From NCBI RefSeq assembly GCF_900167535.1, contig NZ_FUYE01000001.1, positions 557,458 to 621,457 of the forward strand: a stretch of 64,000 nt of DNA, given 5' to 3'. The notes below the pieces were generated by a model. That model made no database searches, was not told the origin of the DNA, and worked only from the letters and a program-made list of their open reading frames with translations. The first letter of the stretch is position 1. Every line of letters begins with the position of its first letter. This document shows positions 38,969 through 47,672 of this stretch, piece by piece. The translations under genes and the position numbers were made by a program. The stretch comes from Prosthecobacter debontii (lineage in GTDB: Bacteria; Verrucomicrobiota; Verrucomicrobiia; Verrucomicrobiales; Verrucomicrobiaceae).

Positions 38969-39470
38969 CGAGAGCTTTCGCACCACACTGGCCCTGGCGC
39001 TGCGTCGGCGCGGCTGCGAGGTCCTCCAGGCGGCGAATGCCGCCGAAGCACTCCATCTCCTCGAACAAGCCCCCACGACCGAGGGCATCGTTCTCGACAT
39101 GCGGTTAGGTCAAGACAATGGCAACGCTTTGATCCCCGAGCTGCGGCGTCTGTCGCCTCAAGCGCGACTGATCATCCTTACCGGCTACGGCAGCATCCCG
39201 AATGCCATCGAGGCCGTGCGGCTGGGGGCGGATGATTACCTGCTCAAGCCCGCCGGGGCGGATCAGGTGCTGGCGGCGCTGCGCGGGCACGCGGCGGAGT
39301 CTCCCCGCCCAGGCGCTGGGGACCTCCCCAGCCTCGCTCGCCTGGAGTGGGAGCACATCCAGCGTGTGCTGAGTGATTGCCAGGGAAACATCTCCCACAC
39401 CGCCGAAGCCCTGGGCATTGATCGCCGCACCCTTCAGCGCAAGCTCATGAAGATGCCACCCGAGGTGTGA
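38940..39470 (+). CDS. RegA/PrrA/ActR-like response regulator
   Basis: 176 residues. The receiver has MTVLLIEDDESFRTTLALAL, the phospho-acceptor Asp in GIVLDMRLG, LTGYGSIPNAIEAV and LKPAG. The C-terminal Fis-type helix-turn-helix (NISHTAEALGIDRRTLQRKL) is the RegA signature. The usual proline linker is short here. Two ATGs (38940, 38943) are possible, both inside the 3' end of the kinase gene. It probably regulates the cytochrome genes that start 52 bases downstream. Confidence 0.92.
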   Translation: MMTVLLIEDDESFRTTLALALRRRGCEVLQAANAAEALHLLEQAPTTEGIVLDMRLGQDNGNALIPELRRLSPQARLIILTGYGSIPNAIEAVRLGADDYLLKPAGADQVLAALRGHAAESPRPGAGDLPSLARLEWEHIQRVLSDCQGNISHTAEALGIDRRTLQRKLMKMPPEV

Positions 39471-39522
39471 GCTGCGGCATCTTGCCACATTTTCAAACCC
39501 GCCCGGTATCGGAAAGTCGGGC

Positions 39523-40932
39523 ATGGACTTTCCCTCATACTATCTGGATCATGTGGCGGGTGGCAGGTTGATCATCGGCCTCATCGCCTCCCTGCATGTG
39601 CTGATCAATCACCCCCTGGCCGTCGGGGCCTATCCCATCCTCACCTTCATGGAATGGTGGGCGCATAAGCACGGGCGAAAGGATATCGATGAACTGGCTT
39701 ACAAGATCACCTTCATCGTGTTCATCGTCACCACCACGGTCGGTGCCATGACCGGCGTAGGCATCTGGCTTTCCACCTCCCTGTTTGCCCCCTTTGCCAT
39801 CGGCAGTCTGCTGCGTGTGTTCTTCTGGGGCTGGTTCATGGAGTGGCTGGTCTTCATCAGCGAGGTGGCTTTGATCATGGCGTGGTTCCTGACCTGGAAA
39901 AAGGCGGACACGCCGGAAAAGAAACGCCGTCATATCAAAATTGGTTTGGCGCTCAGCATCATGTCCTGGCTGACCATGGCCCTCATCGTGGCCGTGCTCG
40001 GGTTCATGATGAAACCTGGCGAGTGGAGCCAAACCCGCGCCTTCTGGGATGCGATGACCAACCCGCTCTACCTGCCTCAGCTCGGCTTCCGCACCTTCTT
40101 CGCCCTCATGACCGGGGCCGTGTTTGTCTGGTTTGCCTACTTCTTCTTCACTCGGCACAAGGAGCATGGCCCGCGCCTGCGGAAATGGCTGGTGTATCGC
40201 CTTTCTCACGTCGTCCTGGTCAGTCTGGTGATGACCCTCCTGTTTGGAAACTGGTATTGGCAAAATGTGCCGGAGGCGATGAAGGCCAACAGCTCCGTGG
40301 CCTTGCTGACCCAGGAGTTCATGAGTTGGCACAGCCAGTTCGCTTCTTTGTTAGGCTGGACCCTGGGGGCCTTTCTCATCATCGCCATCGCCGGGCTCTC
40401 CTTCTCCTCCCTGGTGCCGCGTTGGGCCCTGCTCATCCCCAGCTTCATGGGCATCTGGCTGCTAGGACATTTCGAGCGAGCACGCGAGTTCATGCGCAAG
40501 CCCTGGGTCATCGGGGACTATCTTTACTCCAACGGCATTCACAAAGACGAACTGGCCTTTCTGCAAAGCGAGGGTCTGCTGAAACATGCGACCTATGTGA
40601 AGCACCGCGAGGTGACGGAGGCGAACAAGATCGAATGCGGGCAGGACATCTTCATGCTCGCCTGCTCCCGCTGTCACAGCACCACGGGGCTGAATGGCGT
40701 GATCGAGAAACTGGAGATCATGTATGGCGCGGACAAGGCCTGGGATGACTCCGCCATGCTCGCCTTCATCCAAGGCATGCACCAGACCCGCACCTTCATG
40801 CCTCCCTTTCCCGGGAATGAGCGAGAGGCCCAGGCCCTGGTGGCCTATCTCCAGCACCTGCGCACCACCCGCGAGCCCCTCCAGGGCGCCCAAAGCGTGG
40901 GCATCACTGGGGCGCCGCTTTCCTCTCACTAA
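39523..40932 (+). CDS. Cytochrome bd subunit I-like membrane protein fused to cytochrome c
   Basis: 469 residues. About nine membrane helices. The N-terminal part resembles CydA: GGRLIIGLIASLHVLINHPL with candidate haem-ligand histidines, VGAMTGVGIWLSTSLFAP, and FFWGWFMEWLVFISEVALI. The C-terminus adds a cytochrome c domain with CSRCH (Cys381, Cys384, His385) and a Met-containing segment (THMPPF-like: RTFMPPFPGNE). Ordinary CydA has no haem c, so electrons may enter or leave through cytochrome c in place of, or besides, quinol. It forms an operon with the next gene under an apparent RegBA pair. It belongs to the wider cytochrome bd superfamily; the exact class is not assigned. Confidence 0.82.
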   Translation: MDFPSYYLDHVAGGRLIIGLIASLHVLINHPLAVGAYPILTFMEWWAHKHGRKDIDELAYKITFIVFIVTTTVGAMTGVGIWLSTSLFAPFAIGSLLRVFFWGWFMEWLVFISEVALIMAWFLTWKKADTPEKKRRHIKIGLALSIMSWLTMALIVAVLGFMMKPGEWSQTRAFWDAMTNPLYLPQLGFRTFFALMTGAVFVWFAYFFFTRHKEHGPRLRKWLVYRLSHVVLVSLVMTLLFGNWYWQNVPEAMKANSSVALLTQEFMSWHSQFASLLGWTLGAFLIIAIAGLSFSSLVPRWALLIPSFMGIWLLGHFERAREFMRKPWVIGDYLYSNGIHKDELAFLQSEGLLKHATYVKHREVTEANKIECGQDIFMLACSRCHSTTGLNGVIEKLEIMYGADKAWDDSAMLAFIQGMHQTRTFMPPFPGNEREAQALVAYLQHLRTTREPLQGAQSVGITGAPLSSH

Positions 40933-40961
40933 TCATCCTTTTCATCTTGAACTGATTTGTT

Positions 40962-42290
40962 ATGACAGCCTTATTGTTAGCTAACACCGCTCCCATTCCG
41001 CGTGATCTGCCGCTGCCTTTGCCGCTCCCTGAGGGGGTGCTGGTGGGGCTGTTGGTGATCTTCTTTCTGGTTCACATCTTGTTTGTGAATCTCATGGTAG
41101 GAGGCTCGGTGCTGGTGGTGGCGGCGGAGTTTCTGGGACGGCGGGACAAGCGCTGGGATCGGTTGGCTTTGACTCTGGCGAAGACGGTGACGGTGAACAA
41201 AAGCATCGCCGTGGTGATGGGGATCGGCCCGCTGCTGTGCATCAATCTGCTCTACACGCTGCAGTGGTATTCGGCGAATGCTCTGACGGGTCATGCCTGG
41301 CTCATGATCGTGCCCTTAGTCACGGTGGCGTTTCTGCTCACCTATCTGCACAAGTACACCTGGGAACGCTGGAACGGGGGTGGCTGGAAGACGGTGCACG
41401 GTCTGACGGGACTGCTGGCCACGCTGCTGCTGCTATTCGTGCCAATCATCTTCCTGGCCAATGTGAACCTTATGCTTTTCCCCACGGAGTGGGACAAGGT
41501 CCGGGGTTTCTTTTCCAGTCTCAGCATCGGCAACGTGCTGCCGCGTTACCTGCACTTCATGGCCGCCAGCATCGCCATGACGGGGCTTTTTCTCGCCGGA
41601 TGGTTAGGCCGTGCGAGCTCAGATCTCAGTCACCTGGAGGGATTTACGCGCCCTGAGTTACGCCGCATCTTTTACCGCATCACGGCCTGGGTGACCCTGG
41701 CCCAATTCCTTCTGGGGCCGCTGCTGCTGTTCACCCTGCCTGCGGTGGGTATCACGCCGCAGCTGTACACGGTGATCTTCAGCGGGGCCGCCGTGGGCTT
41801 CATCACCCTACTGCTGTTGTTCCGTGAACTGCGCCAGCCGGATGCCCGTATCGGGCGCAGCTACGGGCTGATCTGTGTGCTCTTTACGGGAGTGGTGCTG
41901 GGCATGGGCAGTGGCCGCCACCTCTATCGTCAGGCCGCGCTGGCGGGGCATCAAGCAGAGATTCGAGCCCGCACGGAGACCTATGCGGCGGCGCTGAATG
42001 CGTTTAACCAAAAGCATGCCAGCGAACCTGCCCCTGTGGAACCGGATGCTGATCAGCTCTTCATGAACTGTGCGGCCTGTCATGCTCCCGCTACGCGCCT
42101 TGTCGGCCCACCACTCACCGAGATCGCCGAGATCTATCGGGACAACCCCGAGGGCATCGTCGCCTGGGCCCAAGCCCCGGGTAAAAAACGTCCAGAGCTT
42201 CCGCAGATGCCGCCCTTTGCCCACCTCGGTGAGGCGAGTCTGCGCAAGATCGCCGAGCTCATGCTGGAGAAAGGCCAAGCTGCGCGTTAG
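40962..42290 (+). CDS. Membrane protein with C-terminal cytochrome c, partner of the bd-like subunit
   Basis: 442 residues, about nine membrane helices, then a periplasmic haem c domain with CAACH (Cys370, Cys373, His374) and a late Met (LPQMPPFAHLGE) that could be the sixth ligand. The helices have a spacing like that of CydA-type proteins (FFLVHILFVNLMVGG, KSIAVVMGIGPLLCINLLY, FLLTYLHKYTWERW), so it may be a diverged paralogue of the preceding gene acting as the second subunit. It starts 29 bases after that gene. It could be a quinol- or cytochrome-linked oxidase subunit; the terminal acceptor is not known. Confidence 0.75.
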   Translation: MTALLLANTAPIPRDLPLPLPLPEGVLVGLLVIFFLVHILFVNLMVGGSVLVVAAEFLGRRDKRWDRLALTLAKTVTVNKSIAVVMGIGPLLCINLLYTLQWYSANALTGHAWLMIVPLVTVAFLLTYLHKYTWERWNGGGWKTVHGLTGLLATLLLLFVPIIFLANVNLMLFPTEWDKVRGFFSSLSIGNVLPRYLHFMAASIAMTGLFLAGWLGRASSDLSHLEGFTRPELRRIFYRITAWVTLAQFLLGPLLLFTLPAVGITPQLYTVIFSGAAVGFITLLLLFRELRQPDARIGRSYGLICVLFTGVVLGMGSGRHLYRQAALAGHQAEIRARTETYAAALNAFNQKHASEPAPVEPDADQLFMNCAACHAPATRLVGPPLTEIAEIYRDNPEGIVAWAQAPGKKRPELPQMPPFAHLGEASLRKIAELMLEKGQAAR

Positions 42291-42326
42291 ACTTGAGACA
42301 AGCTGCGTTTGCTATGGTAGCCCCCT

Positions 42327-45300
42327 TCAATACACATAGGCAAACTCATTCGAGTTCATCAGCACGAGGCAGACATCGGCCAGGGCGCGGGTGCGTGGGT
42401 CAGCATCGGCGGGTTGGAGATCGGGGATGAAACCGCTGTAGGCGGGGAGTTTTTCCTGGAAGCTGAATTTCTCGCCGGTGTTTTCCTCTAAGGCCTCGCG
42501 GGTGATCTCCAGCGGCGGTTGGGTCTTGGTGAAGACGAGGCTCTTTTGCTTCTGCTCCATATGCTGCCAATGGGCTTCGCAGGCGGCTTTTTCATCGGCG
42601 CTGGGCTGGCGACCGTATGCGAGCTGGAAGATGCGGGCGATGACGTCCTGCGGCTTCTCTTGCAGAACCCGATGTGCCAAGGCGAGGGCACGGTTATAGC
42701 TGGCTTGGCCATTGAACAGGCTGAAGACCTGGGGCGTGACGGTGGAGACCTCGCGGGCCTCGCAGGAGAAGTCAGGGCCGGGTTCATTGAAGACCGCCAT
42801 GAAGGGATCGCGCAGGCCACGGATCTTCAGCGCATAGAGACTGCGGCGGTGGCGTTGAGCGGGTAGCGGATTCGGCACCCAGGCGGAGGCGAAGGTGCCC
42901 ATGACCATGCGTGGCTGCATGGCCACTTCGAGGTTGATCTCGGGGCGGTTGGGAATGCCGCCTAACAAAGGGTTAAGTTCACCCGTGACGCTGAGCATGG
43001 TATCACGCAGTTCCTCGGCGGTGAGGCGGCGCGGTTTGAAGACGGCGTAGTGGGTCTCCAGATCCTCGCGGGAAAAAGTGATGCGGGCACTCTTGCCCGC
43101 AGAGGTTGGGGATGGCTGACTCTTGTCAGCGACTGGAGCGATCGGGTTAGGTTTGTCGGAGCCGGGCTTCGTTGCGACATCGTCATGGCGGGCAAGAGTG
43201 CCCGCATCACTTAGATTCGAGCTACGGCGGTAGGCCTCGCTGGTCATGATGAGGCGGTGCATGGCCTTGAAGGACCAGCCTTGCTCGACCAAGGTGGCGG
43301 CGAGCCAATCGAGCAATTCAGGGTGCGTGGGTTTCTTACCCGTGCTGCCGAAGTTGTTCGGATTCCCCGCAATGGCTTGACCGAAGTGCCAGAGCCAGAG
43401 GCGATTGACGATCGTGCGGGTGGTCAGCGGATTGGCCGGTGAGGCGATCCATTGGGCCAAAGCGGTGCGGCGTCCTTCGATGGCTTCCGGGATGGGGGCC
43501 TCGAGCAGCCTGGCGGTTTCAAAGAGCGCGGTGAGCACACCGGGCTGCACGGGTTTCGTCGGTGAAAAGGGATCTCCACCACCGAGGATGGCGGTCTGCT
43601 CCAGCTCACCTTCCTGCATGCGATTCTCTGGCATCCGCATGGGCTGGGTGACGCTGATGAGTTGGGGCGTGCGGCCATTGTAAACGCTGAAGGCATAGGG
43701 CTCATAGCGTTCCAGCTCCCACTTTAAGCGCTCCAAGCCTTTGCGCGCCACGCGTTCGCGACCGAAGTCGGCAGGGGCGAAGCCCACCAGCTTGGGCGGA
43801 TACTGATTCTCGGGAACCCCTTGCTTCTGCAAGGTGCTGCGGGCGATGTCGAAGACGCCGGTGAAGTTCTTGGCCTTGCCAGCTTTGGCTTTGGCCTTCG
43901 CCTTACCGCCTCCTGCCACGAAGGCTTGGGCAGAAGTCACGGCTTGATCCCATGCGGCGCGGTCGAGCTTTTGGTTGGCAAACCAGACCTCAGCATTCTT
44001 CAGCATCGTGGCATCGAGCTGACGCAGGGTCTCCAGATGAGTCTCGTAAAGGCTGAGCAGGTGCTTCTTTTCCTCAAAGCCCGTGGTGTTTTCGCTCTTG
44101 AGAAAGGGGGCGGGACGCTCGGCGAGTTGGGTGGTACTGAAGCAGGCCTGGATGGCGTAGTAGTCGTGCGTGGGCACGGGGTCGAACTTATGGTCGTGAC
44201 AGCGCGCGCATTGCAGCGAGTGCGCCAGGAAAGTCTCGCCGACGCTGTTGGTCACGTCATCGAGGAAACGTTGTCGAGCCACCTTAGCCACCTCCATGCC
44301 CGTGAGCTCCCAGGGCCCCATGCGTAGGAAACCAGGGGCGATGAGGAGTTCGGAGGCGGGAGTGATGCGGGCACTTTTGCCCGCAATGTCTTTGAACTGC
44401 GTGGTGCGGGTATCTGCTGAGTCAGCTGCATCGGCTTTGCGGGCAGGAGTGCCCGCATCACCTGGATCGGCTGCCATCTCATCTCCAGCGATTTGCTCCT
44501 GGATGAACTGATCGTAAGGCTTGTCGTCATTGAAGCTGCGCACCACGTAGTCGCGATAGCGCCAGGCATTTCCGCGCTCGTAGTCGTTGGCGAAGCCGCT
44601 GCTATCCGCATAACGCACCACATCCAGCCAGTGCCGGGCCATACGCTCACCATAGTGGGGTGAGTCTAACAAACGATCTACTAACTGACGATAAGGTGCA
44701 TCGGAGTCGGGCGCGTCTTTCACCGCTTGGATGAAGGTATCGACTTCTTCCGGTGTCGGTGGCAGACCGGTGAGGTCAAAGGTGGCGCGGCGGATGAAGT
44801 CGCGGGCGTCAGCCCTCGGCGCAGGCTGCAGGCCCTGGGGCATCTTGGCGGCAATGAGCGCATCGATGGGATGCTTGGCCTCGTACGCAGGAATCGCTGG
44901 TTTGATGACCGGTTGATAGGCCCAGAGGGATTCCGGTTTGTAACGGCGGTTGGCCCAGTCGGGCGAGAGGGCACCCTGGGTCTTCACGGTGATGCCATCC
45001 TCTGCGCTCCATTGGTCGGCAGAGGCGTGGGCGATCTTTTGGCGTTGCGCTTCCTCGGGCCAAGGGGCTCCAGCGATGATCCAGTTCTTGAGCCAAGTGA
45101 GTTGTTCGGCGTTGAGCTTATCGTTTTCCTTAGGGGGCATGGCCTCCCAATCGTCATGCGTGCGAGTGGAGGCGAGGTAAAGCGGGCTTTGCTCTGGCTT
45201 ACCTGCGACCAGGGCGGTGGTTTCGCTATCGCCCCCTTTCAGCGTGCCTGCCAGCGTGCGCATGTCCAGCCCGCCTTTGATCTTGGCTTCATCGTTGCCA

Positions 45301-45452
45301 TGACAGGCGAGGCATTTCTCCTGAAACAGGGGCCAGACACGCCGCACAAAGAGTGCTTCAGCGTCTTCCGCATGAGCCGAGGCGGTGACCTGGAGAGCCA
45401 GGCCACCGAGCAGGACCAGGAGCAGCGATTCAGTCGGGTTTACCAGCTTCAT
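42327..45452 (-). CDS. PSD1-type protein (planctomycete cytochrome c, DUF1549, DUF1553) with two in-frame palindromic inserts
   Basis: 1,041 residues from the ATG at 45452, which gives a signal peptide (LLLVLLGGLALQVTASAHA) and overlaps the FecR/LamG gene by 23 bases. Order: a cytochrome-like domain with KCLACHG (about 30-95); DUF1549 (about 180-400; ARHWLDVVRYADSSGF, FIQEQIAGDE); DUF1553 (about 640-1010; TRTIVNRLWLWHFGQ, PTHPELLDWLA, VTPQVFSLFNGQ). Residues about 331-364 and 748-792 are encoded by palindromic repeats, both giving DAGTxAR at one end and AGKSARIT at the other. Family members lack these inserts. The protein is probably periplasmic; the substrate is unknown, though such clusters are linked to polysaccharide use. 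Confidence 0.93.
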   Translation of the reverse strand: MKLVNPTESLLLVLLGGLALQVTASAHAEDAEALFVRRVWPLFQEKCLACHGNDEAKIKGGLDMRTLAGTLKGGDSETTALVAGKPEQSPLYLASTRTHDDWEAMPPKENDKLNAEQLTWLKNWIIAGAPWPEEAQRQKIAHASADQWSAEDGITVKTQGALSPDWANRRYKPESLWAYQPVIKPAIPAYEAKHPIDALIAAKMPQGLQPAPRADARDFIRRATFDLTGLPPTPEEVDTFIQAVKDAPDSDAPYRQLVDRLLDSPHYGERMARHWLDVVRYADSSGFANDYERGNAWRYRDYVVRSFNDDKPYDQFIQEQIAGDEMAADPGDAGTPARKADAADSADTRTTQFKDIAGKSARITPASELLIAPGFLRMGPWELTGMEVAKVARQRFLDDVTNSVGETFLAHSLQCARCHDHKFDPVPTHDYYAIQACFSTTQLAERPAPFLKSENTTGFEEKKHLLSLYETHLETLRQLDATMLKNAEVWFANQKLDRAAWDQAVTSAQAFVAGGGKAKAKAKAGKAKNFTGVFDIARSTLQKQGVPENQYPPKLVGFAPADFGRERVARKGLERLKWELERYEPYAFSVYNGRTPQLISVTQPMRMPENRMQEGELEQTAILGGGDPFSPTKPVQPGVLTALFETARLLEAPIPEAIEGRRTALAQWIASPANPLTTRTIVNRLWLWHFGQAIAGNPNNFGSTGKKPTHPELLDWLAATLVEQGWSFKAMHRLIMTSEAYRRSSNLSDAGTLARHDDVATKPGSDKPNPIAPVADKSQPSPTSAGKSARITFSREDLETHYAVFKPRRLTAEELRDTMLSVTGELNPLLGGIPNRPEINLEVAMQPRMVMGTFASAWVPNPLPAQRHRRSLYALKIRGLRDPFMAVFNEPGPDFSCEAREVSTVTPQVFSLFNGQASYNRALALAHRVLQEKPQDVIARIFQLAYGRQPSADEKAACEAHWQHMEQKQKSLVFTKTQPPLEITREALEENTGEKFSFQEKLPAYSGFIPDLQPADADPRTRALADVCLVLMNSNEFAYVY
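43078..43210. repeat. 133-bp palindromic element inside the PSD1 gene (copy 1)
   Basis: Perfect 23-bp inverted ends (43078-43100 and 43188-43210, core GATGCGGGCACTCTTGCCCG) flank an inner hairpin GCTGAC-TCTT-GTCAGC (43115-43130). It lies in the DUF1553-side loop of the PSD1 gene and keeps the reading frame. Confidence 0.85.
44362..44461. repeat. 100-bp palindromic element inside the PSD1 gene (copy 2)
   Basis: Ends 44362-44385 and 44438-44461 are inverted copies matching at 22 of 24 bases and share the same sequence as copy 1. The inner hairpin is GCTGA-G-TCAGC. It lies in a DUF1549 loop and also keeps the frame. The 33-bp length difference from copy 1 is in the centre. Confidence 0.85.
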
Positions 45453-47052
45453 AAAGGGAACGGATTTCGGCAGGGGCAAGCGCGGCTTGATAGATGAGGA
45501 ATTCATCCATGCGGCCGTTCAGGTTGCGAATGGGAAACTGATGATTCTCGGTGGGTAGGCCCCAGTTGCCGATTTCACTCGCGCCAAAGGTGATGGGGCG
45601 ATCCGGCACATGATGCGCATTCACCTCACGGCTGATCTCCCGGCCATCCAGATACTGCACAGCCTCGCCGCTGTGGCTGTCATAGGTGACGGCGAGGTGA
45701 TGCCAGCGGCGTTGATTGGCCAGATCAAAGATGCGCGGGGAGTAGTAGATCTGGTTATACTTCTTGTTCGGGTCTTTAGGCCGAGGGTAGGCGATAGAAA
45801 ACATGAGGCTGCCGTCCTCATAGATTTGCCAGTGTGGCTCGCCGGGCTCATAACCATCGGTCAGCAGCAGGGCATTGTATTTGCGATCCACCCCATCCAC
45901 ACGCACCCAGGTAGCGAGGGTGATGGCAGGATAGGTCTCGGGTCCTAAATTGATGCGCACGCGGTCGCCGGGACCTTTGAACTCCAGGGCGTTTTTCATG
46001 GGCCAGCGCCCCTCCACCCAGCGCGCTCCCACAGCGCCACCGGCTCGTGTGGGCACGCGCGGTTCGGTGAAGTTGTTCACCAGTCGATCCCACTTATCCG
46101 CCTCCCAATGTTTGAAGAGATAACACGCGATCAGCCGTGGGTCTTTGCGCAGTTCCAAGCTGTGATTCCACCAGGCCTCGAAACGCTCTTGCGCATGACG
46201 GGTGCTGATCTCATTCATCCGCTCGATGCTGGTGAAGTGCTCGGCATCGGCGGTGCCTGCTGTGAGGGTTTGACCGCTGTCCCGACGCAGGCTTTGCCCC
46301 CCGGTCAGCAGGCGCATCTCGGCATCGCCTGGATGGGCTTCCACCTCGCCTTCAAAGACATGCACTTCCGCCGCGCCGGAGGTATCCACCCGCACCCCGA
46401 ACTCCGTGCCGAGATCCACCAGATTCAGGCCCGGTGCATGCAGGCGAAAACCCCGCGCCGGCGGTGGCACCCGCACCCGCACCTGACCGCTGTGACAGGC
46501 GGCTTCCCAGGCGGAGTGGATGTCCATCCGCACCTCACCTTCCGCCAGGAGTGTGGCTCCACTGAAGAACTCGATCTTCACCAGCCCGCTCTTCAGATGC
46601 AACTGACCCGGCAGCAGCATACTGCCCTGGATGGGGGCGGTGCTGTCTTCGGCAAAGGTGGCATTGAGCGTTTGTGTGATGAGGGCGCAGCCTTGCTCCG
46701 TCTGCTCAGGCGGGCTGGTTGCCAGTTGAGCTTGCGGCTGAAGCTGCCCGCCTGCAAAGAAGGATAAGCCAGCCAGCCCGAGGATGGCCGCAGCGGCGGA
46801 CAGGGGAACCCAACGGCGCTTGGGCCGAGTCGGCGCAGAAAGGACTGACGTGGGCTGCTGCAAGCGGCCCGAACTCACGGCGGGTGCGGTGAGCAGGCGG
46901 GCGTGCTGATCCATGTGCTCCAGGTAAAAGCGGCGGCAATCCCAGTCACTGCGCAGTAGATCATCCAAACGCGCTTTTTGTTCGGCGCTCATTTCCTCCT
47001 CCAATAGCGCGGTGAGCAGACCCTCCAGTTCTTGCCGTGTCTCCGCATTCAT
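45430..47052 (-). CDS. FecR/LamG-domain membrane protein (anti-sigma-like)
   Basis: 540 residues from ATG 47052, which overlaps the sigma gene stop as ATGA. The cytoplasmic N-terminus (ETRQELEGLLTALLEEEMSA) resembles the sigma-binding part of FecR-type regulators. One membrane helix follows (PLSAAAAILGLAGLSFFAGG), then a FecR domain (LKSGLVKIEFFSGATLLAEG, LVDLGTEFGVRVD, VFEGEVEAH). The C-terminal half is a LamG/concanavalin-like domain (ITLATWVRVDGVDRKYNALL, GRMDEFLIYQAALAPAEI) that probably binds a glycan outside the membrane. Signal transfer from glycan to sigma factor is the natural reading. Confidence 0.9.
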   Translation of the reverse strand: MNAETRQELEGLLTALLEEEMSAEQKARLDDLLRSDWDCRRFYLEHMDQHARLLTAPAVSSGRLQQPTSVLSAPTRPKRRWVPLSAAAAILGLAGLSFFAGGQLQPQAQLATSPPEQTEQGCALITQTLNATFAEDSTAPIQGSMLLPGQLHLKSGLVKIEFFSGATLLAEGEVRMDIHSAWEAACHSGQVRVRVPPPARGFRLHAPGLNLVDLGTEFGVRVDTSGAAEVHVFEGEVEAHPGDAEMRLLTGGQSLRRDSGQTLTAGTADAEHFTSIERMNEISTRHAQERFEAWWNHSLELRKDPRLIACYLFKHWEADKWDRLVNNFTEPRVPTRAGGAVGARWVEGRWPMKNALEFKGPGDRVRINLGPETYPAITLATWVRVDGVDRKYNALLLTDGYEPGEPHWQIYEDGSLMFSIAYPRPKDPNKKYNQIYYSPRIFDLANQRRWHHLAVTYDSHSGEAVQYLDGREISREVNAHHVPDRPITFGASEIGNWGLPTENHQFPIRNLNGRMDEFLIYQAALAPAEIRSLYEAGKPD

Positions 47053-47570
47053 GATGTGGCCTCCAGCTGACGGCTCACACACTCATGCAGCAGGCGGCGC
47101 ACGCGCTCCAGATTGCGAAACAGGGTGCGGCGACTCTGACCCACGCGCTCCATGATTTCCTCTGCTGGCCGACGTTGATCGTAGCGATACGTTACCAGTT
47201 CACGATCCGTCTCGGGCAGTTTTTTCAGGCAGGAGTCCAGGGCATGCAGGCGCTGCTCCAGCCGGGGTTCCAGTGCCTGGCGTTCATCGGCCAGAAGATC
47301 CAGCACGTCCTCACTGAAGAGCAGCGGGGAGCGGGCGTGTTTTTCCCGATGCTTCTGCACTTGCAGGTAGGCAAACCGATAGGCCCAGGGCAAAAAGGGC
47401 CGTGAGGGATCATACTGATCAAACTTTCGAAACAAGGCCAGACTCGTTTCCTGCAGCGCATCCCGTGCATCTGCCTCATGCGGCATCAGGGCGAAGATGT
47501 AACGGAAGAGCTGATCCTGATGCTGAGTCAGCAGTAGGATGAGGGATTCCGTCGGGTTCGTGGAGGCCAT
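47049..47570 (-). CDS. ECF-type RNA polymerase sigma factor
   Basis: 173 residues. Region 2: HQDQLFRYIFALMPHEADAR and DALQETSLALFRKF. Region 4: LKKLPETDRELVTYRYDQRR and QSRRTLFRNLERVRRLLHEC. It heads the operon sigma, FecR/LamG, PSD1 on the minus strand. This class, found in Planctomycetes and Verrucomicrobia, probably controls its own operon, with the FecR/LamG protein as the anti-sigma partner. Confidence 0.93.
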   Translation of the reverse strand: MASTNPTESLILLLTQHQDQLFRYIFALMPHEADARDALQETSLALFRKFDQYDPSRPFLPWAYRFAYLQVQKHREKHARSPLLFSEDVLDLLADERQALEPRLEQRLHALDSCLKKLPETDRELVTYRYDQRRPAEEIMERVGQSRRTLFRNLERVRRLLHECVSRQLEATS

Positions 47571-47672
47571 GAGGGGGAGACTGGGTTCAGTGATCCGTAT
47601 TCAGTTTCAGTTTTTTGACACTTCTTCTTATCTCCCGCCCGATTGGCGATTCGTGCCAAAAAAGCTTAAGGC

